DNA from: Apus apus
Lineage: Eukaryota > Chordata > Aves > Apodiformes > Apodidae
Reading direction: 5' to 3'
Assembly (NCBI RefSeq): GCF_020740795.1
Contig: NC_067286.1
Span: 16,558,350 to 16,622,349 of the forward strand
DNA: 64,000 nt
This document shows positions 14,099-26,000 of this stretch, piece by piece. Below the pieces are notes generated by a model. The model searched no databases. It saw nothing but the letters and a program-made list of their open reading frames with translations, and was not told the DNA's origin. How positions within the stretch are numbered: the stretch's first letter is position 1; the number at the start of each line of letters is the position of its first letter. Position numbers and translations under genes: made by a program.

Positions 14099-15282
14099 AC
14101 TTCCAGTACATTGTAGTTGCTGGCTAATTAGGAGAGATCTTACTGGGCCTGGGCCTTAGGCCTGCTCTGAAGCAGGAAACTAACAGAAGTGGAAAAGACA
14201 AACAGGGCTTTGCAGATTCAGAGCTGCAGCAATCAAGGAAAGACTTCACCACCATGAGAAGTCTGGCTGTACTTCACTGACAAGTCTTTGGGAGTCCATG
14301 AAGAAGCAAGTGCACTCATAAATGTAAATCCAAGCAAGTCCTTGGCTAGCTGAAGGTGAAGAAGCTCTGCTGTACACTGTACAGCTGAGGATCTACTTCA
14401 AAGAGATCATTCCCTGGTCAAATATTTTAAATGCACACACAGTATTTCCAAAGTGTCACCAGTAAAAAGAAAGGCTTGTGAGGGATAAAGATGCAGGTTC
14501 AACACAAAACACTAAATGCTCCTGCCTGTATGTTAATCACCTTGCATGGAAATAGAGGCAAAATAATTTTTAGATTTTAGGTGACAATAGCTATATTTCT
14601 TCCAATCAGAACTTAAAATATGCATTTTCCAGAATTTCTAGCAAGGACCAATTGGTGTTGTTCCACCATCTTTGGTGATGACCTCCATTAACCATCAATA
14701 AATCCAGTGATTTTATGTAGCTCTGTACAGCCTATGCAAGTAGCTGCCCTAGATTTGACCAAAGCTTTCAAAGTAGGCATACAGAGACAGTTCAGGTATG
14801 ATTTATCACTATCATGTCACTCCCTTCTGATGTTGCTCTCTGCTACACAGATGTGGTGAAGATGAGTCCAGGTGTGTGAAGTCTAGCACATAGACATGTC
14901 TGGAAGACTAAGCCAAGAAATGGACAGTCCAGGAGAATCACCTACCATCTTCTGGCCACCAGGGATTCACATGCTCAGCTCACAGGAGCACCAGTGCCTC
15001 ACAGAGATTCCCTGAGCTGACTCCAAACAACCTGAGACATCCAGCCAGTGTGATGGGGGCCTGTATGGAGAGACTAGATTATTCTGAAGAGCAGGAGAAC
15101 CACATCTGCATGGTGTGTGGCCAAGCCCAGCCAGCCTCCCAAGCTGCTTGGCTCTGCTGTGGTATCACACTAACACAACCAGATTCCTCCAAGCACTTCA
15201 TCTACCTTGGGCATCTCCACAGGGCACTGCATCATGCAAAGTAGAGGCACTCAGAGGGACCACAGTCTAAACAGACAGAAAA
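14099..15282. other. Gene-free stretch
   Basis: I see no recognisable gene or repeat. Confidence 0.55.
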
Positions 15283-15375
15283 CAGGAAGAGGAACATGGA
15301 GTTTCTTGCCTGAGGTTACACTGCTGGTCAGCCACAGAGCCAGGTACTGCACCCAACTTGAGCCTGCTGTCCACT
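15283..15375 (+). mobile_element. Possible MIR-like SINE relic
   Basis: The run 'ttgcctgaggttacactgc', then 'tcagccacagagccaggtac', then 'cacccaacttgagcctgc' parallels the 3' part of MIR (the 'cccaaggtcacacagct...ggcagagcc' region). It is shorter and weaker than the copy at 6035, so the call is tentative. Confidence 0.4.
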
Positions 15376-16524
15376 TGACCAAATTCTCAGTCTGCCAGCC
15401 AAGAGTGCAATATACAGTCTAAGCAGCTCACACACATACAGTTGCTGGCATTTTGCTTAGGAGGAGGAAGACAATAACAGGCCATCTCAGGATAACACAA
15501 CAATGTGTATCAGATAATGTTGAGAGGGGCCCAAGCCAAGTGTGCTTTTTAGTTCCTTTCATGGAATTTTCTTGTGTATGCAGGCTTTATTCTGAAGAAG
15601 ACTTCTGTTTGCCTAGGAGAGGAGACTATTCTACAGACTAATTCCTTTAGAAAAAAAGAATCAGATCACTAGTAATACTTCCTTTTTTTAACAGGAGAGA
15701 CCAAAAACAAGAAAAGCACAAGATGACAATAAAGTGAAGTAACAGAAATAACGGGAAGAAACTTATCCTTAAGGCTTGCAGATGATCCTTTAATTTGCTC
15801 AGCCATGTTCAATTAAAGTATATTTTAATAATGTGGCACTCTTCTGCATCCAGGTTGGCTTGGCCTCGTCAGGGAAGTTCATTTCATGCTTCCCCACTGA
15901 TAAAGTGAAACTGAAACAGCAACAAATGAGTCTCACCAGTAAGATAAATAATAAGAAAAACAGAAGTGCCTCACCTATAAGACAAACAGCCCTGAGCAGC
16001 TTTCATCAGTTTTATGTTTACAGCCAAGATCATATCTTCTGCTCTTTCATCTCAACTGTCTGTTCCCATAGTCAAAATTCAGACCAGAGGCTCACCAGGG
16101 AGAGATATGTTAATGGAAAAAAGTACCTTCTTTCTTCTGTGTATAAGAACAGGGTCATTCATTCTGTCATTCACACCATGCTCACTGTTTCCCAGTCTGA
16201 AGAGTCCTACTACATGTTTCAGCCCTTTTTTTGGCTCTAAATGTTCTTCCAGCAAGACACACCTTCTGCACAGTAAATGGAAACCTGCAGACAATACCTT
16301 TACTTTTATTATCAACCCTTCACCCCTAAATTGTATGTTTTACAAACACTGATCAAAACCTACTTATCTAGTTCCTCTCTTTCATATCATTCCATCACTC
16401 AAGCTATTTAATCCTATTCATCATGCTCGTCAACTATCCCTTAACTTTTTATAACTTAGCAATCATGTACTATTTTCAGTCTCATCACATTCTCCCCCTA
16501 TACCTCAAAAATTGGTACACCTTA
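15376..16524. other. Gene-free stretch
   Basis: I see no recognisable gene. The plus frames at 15833-16240 and 16014-16352 lack any family motif. Confidence 0.5.
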
Positions 16525-16810
16525 GTATCACAGACTATTTCAAGTTTCAAAGTACCTCTGGAAATCATCTAGTCCCACCTCCTGGTCAAAGCAGGGCCAA
16601 CTCAGAACAGGTTGGTCTGGGTCTTGTCCATTGAAGTTCTGAATATCCCCAAGGATATTGATCTCACAACACCTGTGGGCTCGTAATCATGTGTTCCACA
16701 TACTTAAACTGATGGTGGTTGGTCTTTTTTTCCTAATATATAATAGGAATGGCCCTAACTGGAACTCCTGTCCATTGCCAGCCCTATCACTGTCCATCTT
16801 TGACTCAAAC
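16525..16810 (-). mobile_element. Degenerate CR1 LINE fragment, antisense
   Basis: Read on plus, the order 'gaaatcatctagtcccacctc', 'tcaaagcagggccaactcag', 'gaatatccccaaggat', 'tgttccacatacttaaac' is the reverse complement of an internal CR1 3' segment. The match fades after about 16,720. Confidence 0.7.
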
Positions 16811-18667
16811 AGCCTGGTTTTCCAGGTACCCAGGTATTGGGTACTTCTAACGAGTATAACTGATCACACAGCAATTCCAATATAAACTGAAAACAAAGGT
16901 TGAACTTTGTCTAGGAAATGAGAGCAGTTCATTCCACATCAATACTTTTCATTACTTTTAGCAAAGGAAAGCTGATTGCTGGAAGGACGGTGCAAAAGAA
17001 TTCCTAACCAAAAGTCAGTGCTAAGTTTTTGAAATTTGTCCCTACATACATGCATTGTGTAGCAGACCCCTTTTTACTTGCAAAAGCAACAACAAAAAAT
17101 CTCTCTCAGAAATATCATTTGGTACTCAAGGAATGCTTGGTGTAAATTAAGGACGATATTGAGTAATGTTTAAGTCATGCTTGAAGTGCAAAATTTAATT
17201 TAACTTTAATTAGAGAGGCATCACAAAAGCTCTTACTATGATTTTATAGGCCACAGAGATCAGATAAAATACTCAAGTTATGCTGAAAGGAGCAGAAAAG
17301 TTGAAAAACAGATTACACAGAGGATGATTCAGCAGATCACACTCTGCTAATTTGTGTGTTATCATCCTACTTTACCTGATCCAGGAATGACTACTCTTTA
17401 GGGATCCCAGGTACTGGCTGCAATGCTACTGCACAGAAGAGCTTTAAAAGCACTGTTGCCTGGCCTGTTTGAGAGGAGCTGGGGCATGTTATGCCAACTC
17501 TGCTAGGCTGTTACACTAAGTATGATCAAATACCTTTCCAGCTACAGCAGCATCAGCTTTGCTATAGTTTAAGACTGTTGGTACACATGCCTTGTTTTTT
17601 CTCTCCACAAAACACTAGCCACACTTGCATTAGCATAATTACACAAATATGGACACATAGTCCTCCATAGGCATCATGATGAGCCAATTTCCAGTAATAA
17701 TGCAGCAGATCAACCAGCAGAGTGTAAGCATGTGAGTGTAAAACAATCAAGGTGGTCCTCCAACATGTAGAGGCAGAACTCCAGCAACTGCAGCCAAGGG
17801 AAAGATCCAGTAATTATACCACAATGCACTGTCTGGATTGTTTTACTCAGATTAGAAAATATTATTACTGCTTAGAAACAGAAAGCTGGGCCCACAGGGA
17901 CACAGCCACAGGTATGACATCACTGGTGACCCCCAGAACATGTGTGTTAGAGGGAGACAAGGTTCCACCATTTTTCATTTCTTCTGCCACGTATGGCAAT
18001 AACTCATCTCTTAACTCCGGCTGAAGACACACAATTTTATGGGAACCACAAATCAAGGCCCTGCATGTTTTAAAAGGCTGACAGGATTACTTTTTTAAAT
18101 AAGATTTCTTCTTTGATTAAATAGTTTTATTTTGAAAAAGCGGGTGGAGAGAACTATCATGTTTGCATCAAAACAGATAAGTAGTCACAGCAGGTCCTAC
18201 AATAATAGTTGACAGTTGTGCACTTTTTTTTTGCATGTGTTGCAAGAATAACTGGAGAATAGGAAAAAAAAATAAAGGTAAAAGAAAAAGAAAGCAGATA
18301 AACATAGAGTAAGACACAGAAAACAGGAGAAAAAGTATATTACAGAACATACAAGTCAGAGGAAATATTGGACAGCCAGAGAAATGGCATCATGCAATAC
18401 TGGCAGCAGTCTACAAGTGTTTGCAGCACTGTTGTACCAGTAGGTGTAATAGTGACCTAATTAGGCCAGATGACAATAGGAAACCATACCTTGGACAGGG
18501 CCCATTAAAAATAGAGAGGTTTATGTTGCACAGGCCTATTCTGGAGTTCTTGAGAAGTCAAGCAGCCAATTAGTCTCTCCCTGGCTCCTGGGCTCCAAGT
18601 GGCACTGAACAACATGCAATAGGAGGGCTGAAACAAAATTAAGGTATTCAAAAGGGAAAAATGGTGA
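16811..18667. other. Gene-free stretch
   Basis: I see no recognisable gene or repeat beyond short A-rich runs. One MEF2-type motif (TTAAAAATAG, about 18,505) is visible; a single copy carries little weight. Confidence 0.5.
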
Positions 18668-18687
18668 AGACAGACAGAAAGACAGAA

Positions 18688-18718
<31 letters not shown>

Positions 18719-18763
18719 AAGACAGACAGACAGAAAGACAGACAGAAAGACAGAAAGACAGAA
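18668..18763. repeat. (GACA)n/(GAAA) microsatellite
   Basis: Alternating GACA and GAAA tetramers over about 96 bp, giving a Cys-Leu-Ser-Val type artefact frame on minus. Confidence 0.97.
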
Positions 18764-19253
18764 GCAAGCCTTCTGGAAAAACAGAGGTTTAGACAAGTCT
18801 TTCCTGAAGATCTGCCTATTTGTGCAAATCAAGAGGAAGTCAAGGCCTTAAATACCCAACTTGTAATAGTAAGGCTTCAGCCTCTGAGAAGAGTCTTATG
18901 ACTTGCACCTGGAACAATCAGAGAAAAGTACCCTGGTAAGGTGATTAGCAGTCAGCCAGCCTAATACAAACTCTGTGACTGTCAGACAATGCTCACACGC
19001 TACTGACATGATAGAAATCAAAAAATATGCCAAAGAGAAAAGCAAGGAGGCAATAAGGCACAGGGAACACTAAGCTAGAGGCCACTGAAACAACACCAGG
19101 AGCAGGCAGGAGGTGTGAAAGATCAGAACAGTATGCGGTTTTGGAAAGTGCCTGCAGACATAGGATTTTGGACCGGGGGGACAAAAGGTCCACAGAAAGC
19201 TGAGCTGCAGCCAAAACCAAATGCCTGCCAGCCTGAAACACAGGCCAGGATAA
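18764..19253. other. Gene-free stretch
   Basis: I see no recognisable gene or repeat. Confidence 0.5.
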
Positions 19254-20045
19254 CAGAATCATTGAATAATTTCAGTTGGAAAAGACCTTTAAGATCAAGT
19301 CCAACCTTTAACCCTACTCTACCACGTTCACCCTTAAACCATACCCCCAAGCACCACATCTATGTGACTTTTCAACTCATCTAGGGATGCTGACTCAACC
19401 ACCTCTCTGGACAGTCTGTTCCAATGCCTGACAACCCTTTCAAAAGAACAACAATTTTCTAATGTCCAGCCTAAACCTCCCCTGATGTAGCTTTAGGCCA
19501 TTCCCTCTTGTCCTATCACTGTTTACTGGTGAGAAGAGACCAGCACCTACCTTTCTACAATGTCCTTTCAGGTAGTTGTAGAGAATGATGAGGTCTCCCT
19601 TCAGCCTCCTTTTCTTCACACTAAATACCCCCAGTTCCTTCAGCTGCTCCTCATAAGACTTGTTCTCAAGTCCTTTCGCCAGCTCTGTTGCTCTTCTCTG
19701 CACCTGCTCCAGCACCTTGATATCTTTCTTGTAAGGAGGGGCCCAAAACTGAACAGAGTACTCAAGGTGCATCCTCACCAGTGAGGAGTACAGGGCAGGA
19801 TCAGCTCCCTAGACCTGCTTGAAATACTGTTTCTAATATAAGCCAGGATGCTTTTGGCCTTTTTGGCCACCTGGGCACACTGCTGGCTCATATTCAGCCA
19901 CTTGTTGATCAGCACCCTGAGGTCCCTTTCTGCCAAGCAGCTTTTCAGCCACTCTTCCCCCAGCCTGTAATGTTGTACGGAGCTGTTGTGGATATCAGCC
20001 CATTTCCCTCTTGTTGCTGTACAAAGATATCCAAGCCAAGGAAGT
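19254..20045 (-). mobile_element. CR1 LINE, ~790-bp fragment, antisense
   Basis: The longest CR1 copy here. On plus it starts at the 3' terminus ('cagaatcattgaataatttc'), passes 'gtccaacctttaaccctac', 'tgttccaatgcctgac', 'cattccctcttgtcctatc' and 'ttctctgcacctgctcc', and extends 5' into 'ggcctttttggccacctggg' and 'ccagcctgtaatgttgtac'. The minus-strand frames at 19440-19778 and 19775-20050 are remnants of the CR1 ORF2 C-terminus and 3' region. Confidence 0.92.
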
Positions 20046-20304
20046 ACCAAGAACCATAGTGCTATTCAGATACAGAAGCCTGCAGGCAAAAGAAGATTAA
20101 AAGCTCTGACAATGCTCACCAAAGACAGACATGAAATATATCAGGGAAAGGGCAAGCTTGAGTGGGTTGGAAAGAAGTTCTTTGATATTAATGCCCCACA
20201 AGATACTACATTAAGAGGGGGAATTATCCACAGGCAAAATCAGGGAATAACAGATTAAAATCTTTCCCTTTATGGCAAGTAAGGACAGACTACTGGTAGC
20301 AGTA

Positions 20305-20786
20305 TGTCGTGGTTTGGGCCTAACACCACAACAAAGAACCAGCCACGTGGCCACTCCCTCAACTCCCTGCCCACACACATCCATGCACTAGGATGGGGAG
20401 GACAAAGGCCAACTAGAAGCCCATGGCTTAAGACAAGGACAAGAAGAGGTCACTCACCATTTACAGTCTCAAAGCACTCAACTTGAGGAAAAATACTTCA
20501 GTTTCCACTAATCCGATCTTCCCCCTCATTCTTTCTCAACAACGTCGGGATCTTCACCCCGGCGCTGCTTTCAGCTCTCCAGCACAGCTCTTTCTTCTGC
20601 TTGTTCTCTGCTCAGGTCTTATATGAATTATTTCATAGGTTAATCATGGAGGCACATCTATTGTCTTTCTAAGGACTCAGCCTTGGCCATCTGAGCTGGA
20701 GGAACTTTCAGTAGCCTCTTACAGGTGCCACTCCTGGGGCCCCATCTCCTGCTACCAAAACCATGCCAGAACCAAACCAGCACACA
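20305..20786 (-). mobile_element. Probable solo LTR
   Basis: The segment opens TGTCGTGGTTTGGGCC on plus, as a large family of avian ERV LTRs does, and closes ...CCAGCACACA, giving TG...CA ends. Flanking hexamers gcagta (20299-20304) and atagta (20787-20792) agree at 4 of 6 positions, consistent with a decayed target duplication. No internal retroviral genes adjoin it. The family assignment is from memory and the orientation is uncertain. Confidence 0.6.
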
Positions 20787-20965
20787 ATAGTAATACTAGT
20801 ATGTAATATGAAGAGTCTGGACAGAAACATGTGTGAGGGGATACAAGTAATTTATTGTGCATATAGGTCCAACCTGCAGAATTATGTCCACTATCTTTAC
20901 TTGGAAGAAGCCAACTACAAGGTTAAGAAACTGCAGAGCATTATCATAGCAGGAAGGACAAAAAC

Positions 20966-21471
20966 TGCATCCAGTTCTGGGCTCCCCAGTTCAAGAGAGA
21001 CAGGGAACTACTATAAAAGAGTCCAGTAGATGGCAACAATCATGCTTGGGGGATTGGAACATCTCTCTGATGAGGAAAGGCTGAGAGAGCTGGGACTCTT
21101 TAGCCTGGAGAAGAAAAGGCTGAAGGGAGACCTTGTTAACATCTGTAAGTATCTAAAGGGTGGGTGCAAGAAGGATGGAGCCAGACTCTCTTCAGTAGTT
21201 CCCAATGACAGGATGAGGGGCAACAGGCACAAGCTAGAACATAGGAAGTTCCATTAAAATATGAGGAAAAACTTCTTAACAGTGAGGGTGACAGAGCACT
21301 GGAACAGTCTGCCCAGTGAGGTTGTGGAGTCTCCTTCTCTGAACATGCTCAAGGCAGGCCTGGATGCAGTCCTGAGTAATGTGCTCTAGGCAATCCTGCT
21401 TTAGCAGGGGAGTTGGACTGGATGATCTCTAGAGGTCCCTTCCAACTCTGACAATTCCATGATTCTGTGAA
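20966..21471 (+). mobile_element. CR1 LINE, 3' fragment
   Basis: The segment runs from 'catccagttctgggctcccc' through 'ctgagagagctgggactc', 'tagcctggagaagaaaagg', 'cactggaacagtctgccca' and 'gttggactggatgatctc' to 'ccatgattctgtga'. The frame at 21030-21257 belongs to this element. Confidence 0.92.
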
Positions 21472-21682
21472 AAACTGTTGGATATTTTCCTTCTGTTATT
21501 CCTCCTTTCTCATCACGTGCCTTTGCAATTACTGCTTGCTCAGTTGCAGAATTCCCAGCAAGTGCTGGCAGCAGTGTCGATTGGGAGGCTTATTCCCACA
21601 AAGCTTTGCTTTGGAAGACACTAGTCTATCCCCATGCTGGAATTGCCATGTCCCTTTCCACAAAGAGAAGAAGTTATGCATG

Positions 21683-23022
21683 TGTTGTGGTCCAAGATCA
21701 ACGGGGCTAGAAAACTCAAGTTGAATCCCGGATCGCCCCTTCTCCTCAATTAGAGGAGGAATAGCCCCAAATTGGCTGGTTTTACTTTCCCAGTGGGTTC
21801 ATCCCTAGCTTGGGCCCAGCTGGCTACACTGGGTGTGTCCCTAGAACACAAAACTCTGCCCAGATGGGCGTGCACCAGCACAAACACAGAGATTATGTGT
21901 TTAAAATACCACTTTAACAGTTTTCAAAGAGTCTGTGGGGGGAAACAGCATATGCAAATGTACCCGGTCGGTAAAGAGAAAGACAGACTGTTATAGCTGG
22001 GGGTAGAGAGAGCCCTACACCTATCCCATATAGGGTCGACGAGGTGCGTGTGTGTGTGGCCGATTACTTTTGCCTGGGGAAGAGAGTGCAGGAAAATAAA
22101 AGGTTTCTCAGTTAGTCTTACAGTTCCCAGCTTAGAAACACTGACAGGAGTAACAGCGATGGCTGCCTCGGGAGCACGGCTCTGCCTGCTGGGCCTTTGG
22201 GGTTGCTGCAGTGGTTTGGAGCCCAGGGGACAGCAGGGACATGGCTGGAGCTGTGGCTGGAGCTCAGGAGCGCGGCTGCCAGGGCAGGAGCTTCGGCTGG
22301 AGCTCGGAACTGCTGCTGCAAGGGCTGGAGCTGTGGCTGGGCATGGGAAGTGCGGCTGCCAGCGCTGGAGCTGTGGCTGGAAGTGCTGGAGCTGTGGCTG
22401 GAGCTCAGGAGCACGGCTGCAAGGGCTGGAGCTGTGGCTGGAGCTCAGGAGCGCGGCTGCAAGGGCTGGAGCTGTGGCTGGAGCTCGGGAGCGCAGCTGC
22501 CAGGGCTGGAGCTGTGGCTGGAGCTCGGGAGCGTGGCTGGAAGTGCTGGAGCTGTGGCTGGGCCTGGGGAGCACGGCTGCAAGGGCTGCTTTAGGAGCAC
22601 GTGATGACAAAGTGATTTGGGGAGCGAGCAGTGATCCCAGCTTTTTCAGGGTGCTCCAGCTCCCTTCTTCCGTTTCTTTGGCTTAGTTTGTGTAGCTCCT
22701 GGACGAGCAGGGTCCACGAGAAAAAGCAGAAACAAGTTCCTTTTTCCAGCCACACAAGGCTCTCTTTTATCTGGTGTCCCATTCCTCTTTCCTCTGTCTT
22801 CCTTTTTTTCTCTTTTATATCAGCAGCAGCAGCGGACAACATGGCCCTTAACGACCACTCTTCTTGTCCGCTCAGCTCCCAGTCCCAAGGTGGGTTCCTG
22901 CAAGGGCTGGGTCCTGGCTGCAAACACAGCAAGGTGGGGCTGTCCCTGTCCTTCATTGTGTGAGCCCCCGCCCACAGCCCCCTCCCCGCAGACGTATCTC
23001 TTGTGGAGGCCGGTTCTGCACA
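21683..23022 (-). mobile_element. Probable solo LTR (1,340 bp) with 5-bp target duplication
   Basis: On plus the segment begins TGTTGTGGTCC and ends GGTTCTGCACA. It is flanked on both sides by GCATG (21678-21682 and 23023-23027), so removing it rejoins a simple host sequence. TG...CA ends plus a perfect 5-bp duplication is the signature of a solo LTR. On minus a TATA-like ATATAAAAGAG (about 22,814-22,824) favours minus orientation, but an AATAAA on plus near 22,095 leaves this open. The interior carries a 40-bp minisatellite, which explains the unusual length. The open frames of up to 228 codons inside are not credible genes. Confidence 0.72.
22247..22587. repeat. 40-bp minisatellite inside the solo LTR
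   Basis: Nine head-to-tail units, eight of 40 bp and one shortened to 21 bp (near 22,367-22,387), all starting GGAGCTGTGGCTGG or a close variant. Units differ at scattered sites, so the array is not a recent slip. Because 40 is not a multiple of 3, the array opens all frames on both strands with a cycling Gly/Ala/Trp/Cys/Ser pattern; that argues against coding. Confidence 0.95.
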
Positions 23023-23027
23023 GCATG

Positions 23028-26000
23028 TTCAGCACGTTTCCTTGGCAAATTAAAGTCTGCACATTTTGCCACCAAAACAGGTACTAAGGCACCAGATGCT
23101 ATCGTGCACCACAGTCAGAAGTCAGTGCTTTGATCCATCTCGCCCATTTCCTATCCTATTGCAACATTCTGCACTCCATGATGCCTTCCTCCCGTGACCA
23201 CATAACCCATTTTCTGCTTGGTTACACACTGTGCTCTTACATCCCCTATCTGCTTGCTTAGATGAGAAACCAGTTATTTAAAACAATCCACTGAAATAAA
23301 TAGACAAATTGCTCATGTAACTCAAGAGATCTGACTAGTAAAAAAGAACTAAAATCTCTAGAGAGAGGCACACGTCAGAAAGGTCACGTTTCTTAACCAG
23401 CTTTTTTCCTGGGATCAGAAAGTAAGGTTGTGAAACATATCAGAATTCTGTTTTCCTGTTTCCTTTCCACAGTTTGTGTCTGAGGGCTTAATTTTTATTG
23501 GGATGGTGTTGCAAACAAGCCAGCCAGGGGCTTCAGGAAATGTCTCTATCCCCGATCCTTCACAAGTGAGTCCAAATATTCTCCAGTTGGTCTTTGGAAA
23601 TTATCTGGTGCAAAGAGGCTCTAACTCTGATGCAGACATGGTTAAAAGCTGTAAGAAGCTCCCTAGGCTGGTGTGGCACCTACAGGCTTAATGTATTTAC
23701 ATTAATCAAGCTTCAATCAAAGGCTTATTGGAACTCTCAGTTGGTGTGCCTGCATTACAAATAGCAATAGAGATTTGTGAGAAGGTTTAGTCAAGGCCTT
23801 AGCATAACTTGCAGCTACAGTACAAAAATACATAAACCATATAAGGTTACATACTTCATTAAATGTTAGCAATACACTTAAAACTAAAACTACGGCATGT
23901 ACTTTATATACAATTTTGATTGTCTATAATCTGTGTCAACACAGCTGTGCTACAGACCTCCTAAGTCACTGTTAGAAGTCCATCTGCTTCACTGAATTGT
24001 GTCTAGTTTTCAAATAATGGCAATTTCTTTAACATTTTATGATTCCCGACTGTGAAAACTGCCTCTTGCGTGAGCCAGTGTCAAAATCTGACTAATGTTG
24101 CAAACTGTGTGGTGCAATGTGATTTTGTTGGCAGTTGGAGAAACATAAAAATGTTAAGACACTTCACAAAAGTTTCAAGGAGTCACTGAATAAAGCTTTT
24201 AATCTCAAGTAGCACGTACTTCATTACATCAGCATTTTTCAAGGAATGTTCCTATTGTCAATGAAAATTAGCTCCAAGAATTTGAAAGCATGAAGGGAAC
24301 CAAAATCCCAGAATTACGGCTTTTGTGTCAAGCATTCTGTAAAAAAACAGACTTCTGAAAAGCTGGATCTTTCACTTCACAAACACAAGCTTTTACTATG
24401 CCAATAAGGCCAAAGTAGATAATCTCTACAGGAAGATTTCTGATAGCTCTGAGTTAGAGAAACGTCATTGCGCCCATCTGTTTTGCTCTATACTAGAACC
24501 ATGGAAACTTCAATGGAAAAGAGAGAACAGGACTGGGTTTGGGGCCTTAGCTCCCAGGCTAGACTCCCTACATGCTCTACAACAGTAAGTGTTCAAAATG
24601 GTGCACAGGTTTTTTTTTTGTACTCTCCTCAAAATAAGCTGCTATCCAAGTTATTAAGGAGATTTAGCCATACAGAAACTTTGAAGAGCTGGTGATAAGT
24701 TATTTCTAAGTGGAAAGAACACAAATATCAAAATTTCAAATCAAAATAATATTTCATAACTTAGTGACTGACAAGCACACTGACCAGTTTTTTTCTCTGC
24801 TGACTTTATTCAACTGTTACCATTTGCTTTCAGAATAGTCTATCTCAAATCAAACCTGGTTTTCCCAAGGGTTGCAGCTTGCCTTACAGAAAAGCATTTC
24901 TCCATAACAAGAACTTTAAATACCAGTCATGTAAGACAAGCGGCCATGTAGCTGCCATCCTTACAGGTACCCTTTATATTACAAACTAAACAAATCTAAC
25001 CTGTTTGCAGACTCAGCAGTGGCTGTGGACATTTGTCCTGCCTTCTGTCTGAGCATTAGCCAGTGCTGTAGGTGTGCTGTCAGAGACAGTCTGTTGTACA
25101 AGTTGCTGTATGCTTTTTGGATTTCACTCTGTTTCTTACAGGAAGCCCAGACATTTATACTTTCAGTAGACATCTCAGTAATTATTTCAAGTAAAATGAA
25201 TAATATCTGGCCAGCTCACTGCTCAACTAAGGGAACTAAGAAAAGTGATGCGAGTGAGTCAGCAGCTAGGTCTATTGCTCATGAGTGGATAGTAAGTTTA
25301 TGTTTGAGATCAGTGTAACACATACCCAGAGGTCTGTTTTCCTGTGCCACGTGCATATTGGACTAATAATTACTAAAAAGGCTTTTCTCCTGGCCAAGAA
25401 CTAACCCTCTCCTCTTGGTGTGAAGGGCCAAGACCATGCTAAAAGGGCTTCACAGCTTGGGAGGTAGGGATACATAGGGACCATCACTCACAGAGCATCT
25501 CTGAGAAGAGGGTGTTTCAGTCACCTCTCTGTTTTCTCCCTGTTTCCTTGTCCTAAGGAGAAAGGCTCAATTGCTTCATCCTCTCAATGCAGAACAACTC
25601 CCCCTACCATGGCCCTCCACGTTTCTCCCTGGAAAAAGAGGGGTAAAGCAGCCAGAGCAGAGGCCTTCTTCTCCACCCACCTGACTCAGTGGTTGGAGAC
25701 ATCCTAGCCTCCAAGCTGTGCTGTGACCAACCTTGTGCTCAGAGTAGGAAAGCAGAGGTAGCTACTCAGGCTTGCTTCATGCCAATACAGCCTGCCGCTA
25801 CATCTGCTTTGTTGCACCCTGATTGCTTTGCTGAATGCACACAGAGCCAAACTAGACCATTAAAAAGGACAGACCATTAAAAAGGGATAACTGAGGGAAG
25901 AAACAATTTAAATGTCCACTTCTGCTCTTCTACTTTGTCCACTCGTCCCTCCCATGGGAATAAATCTGTCTGCAATTTCCTTAACACTGACACTCTGGAT

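Noticed and set aside
21924..22686. Overlapping frames of 212 and 228 codons
   Set aside because: They read through the 40-bp minisatellite in a probable solo LTR. The period is not a multiple of 3 and all frames are open, so no frame is favoured.
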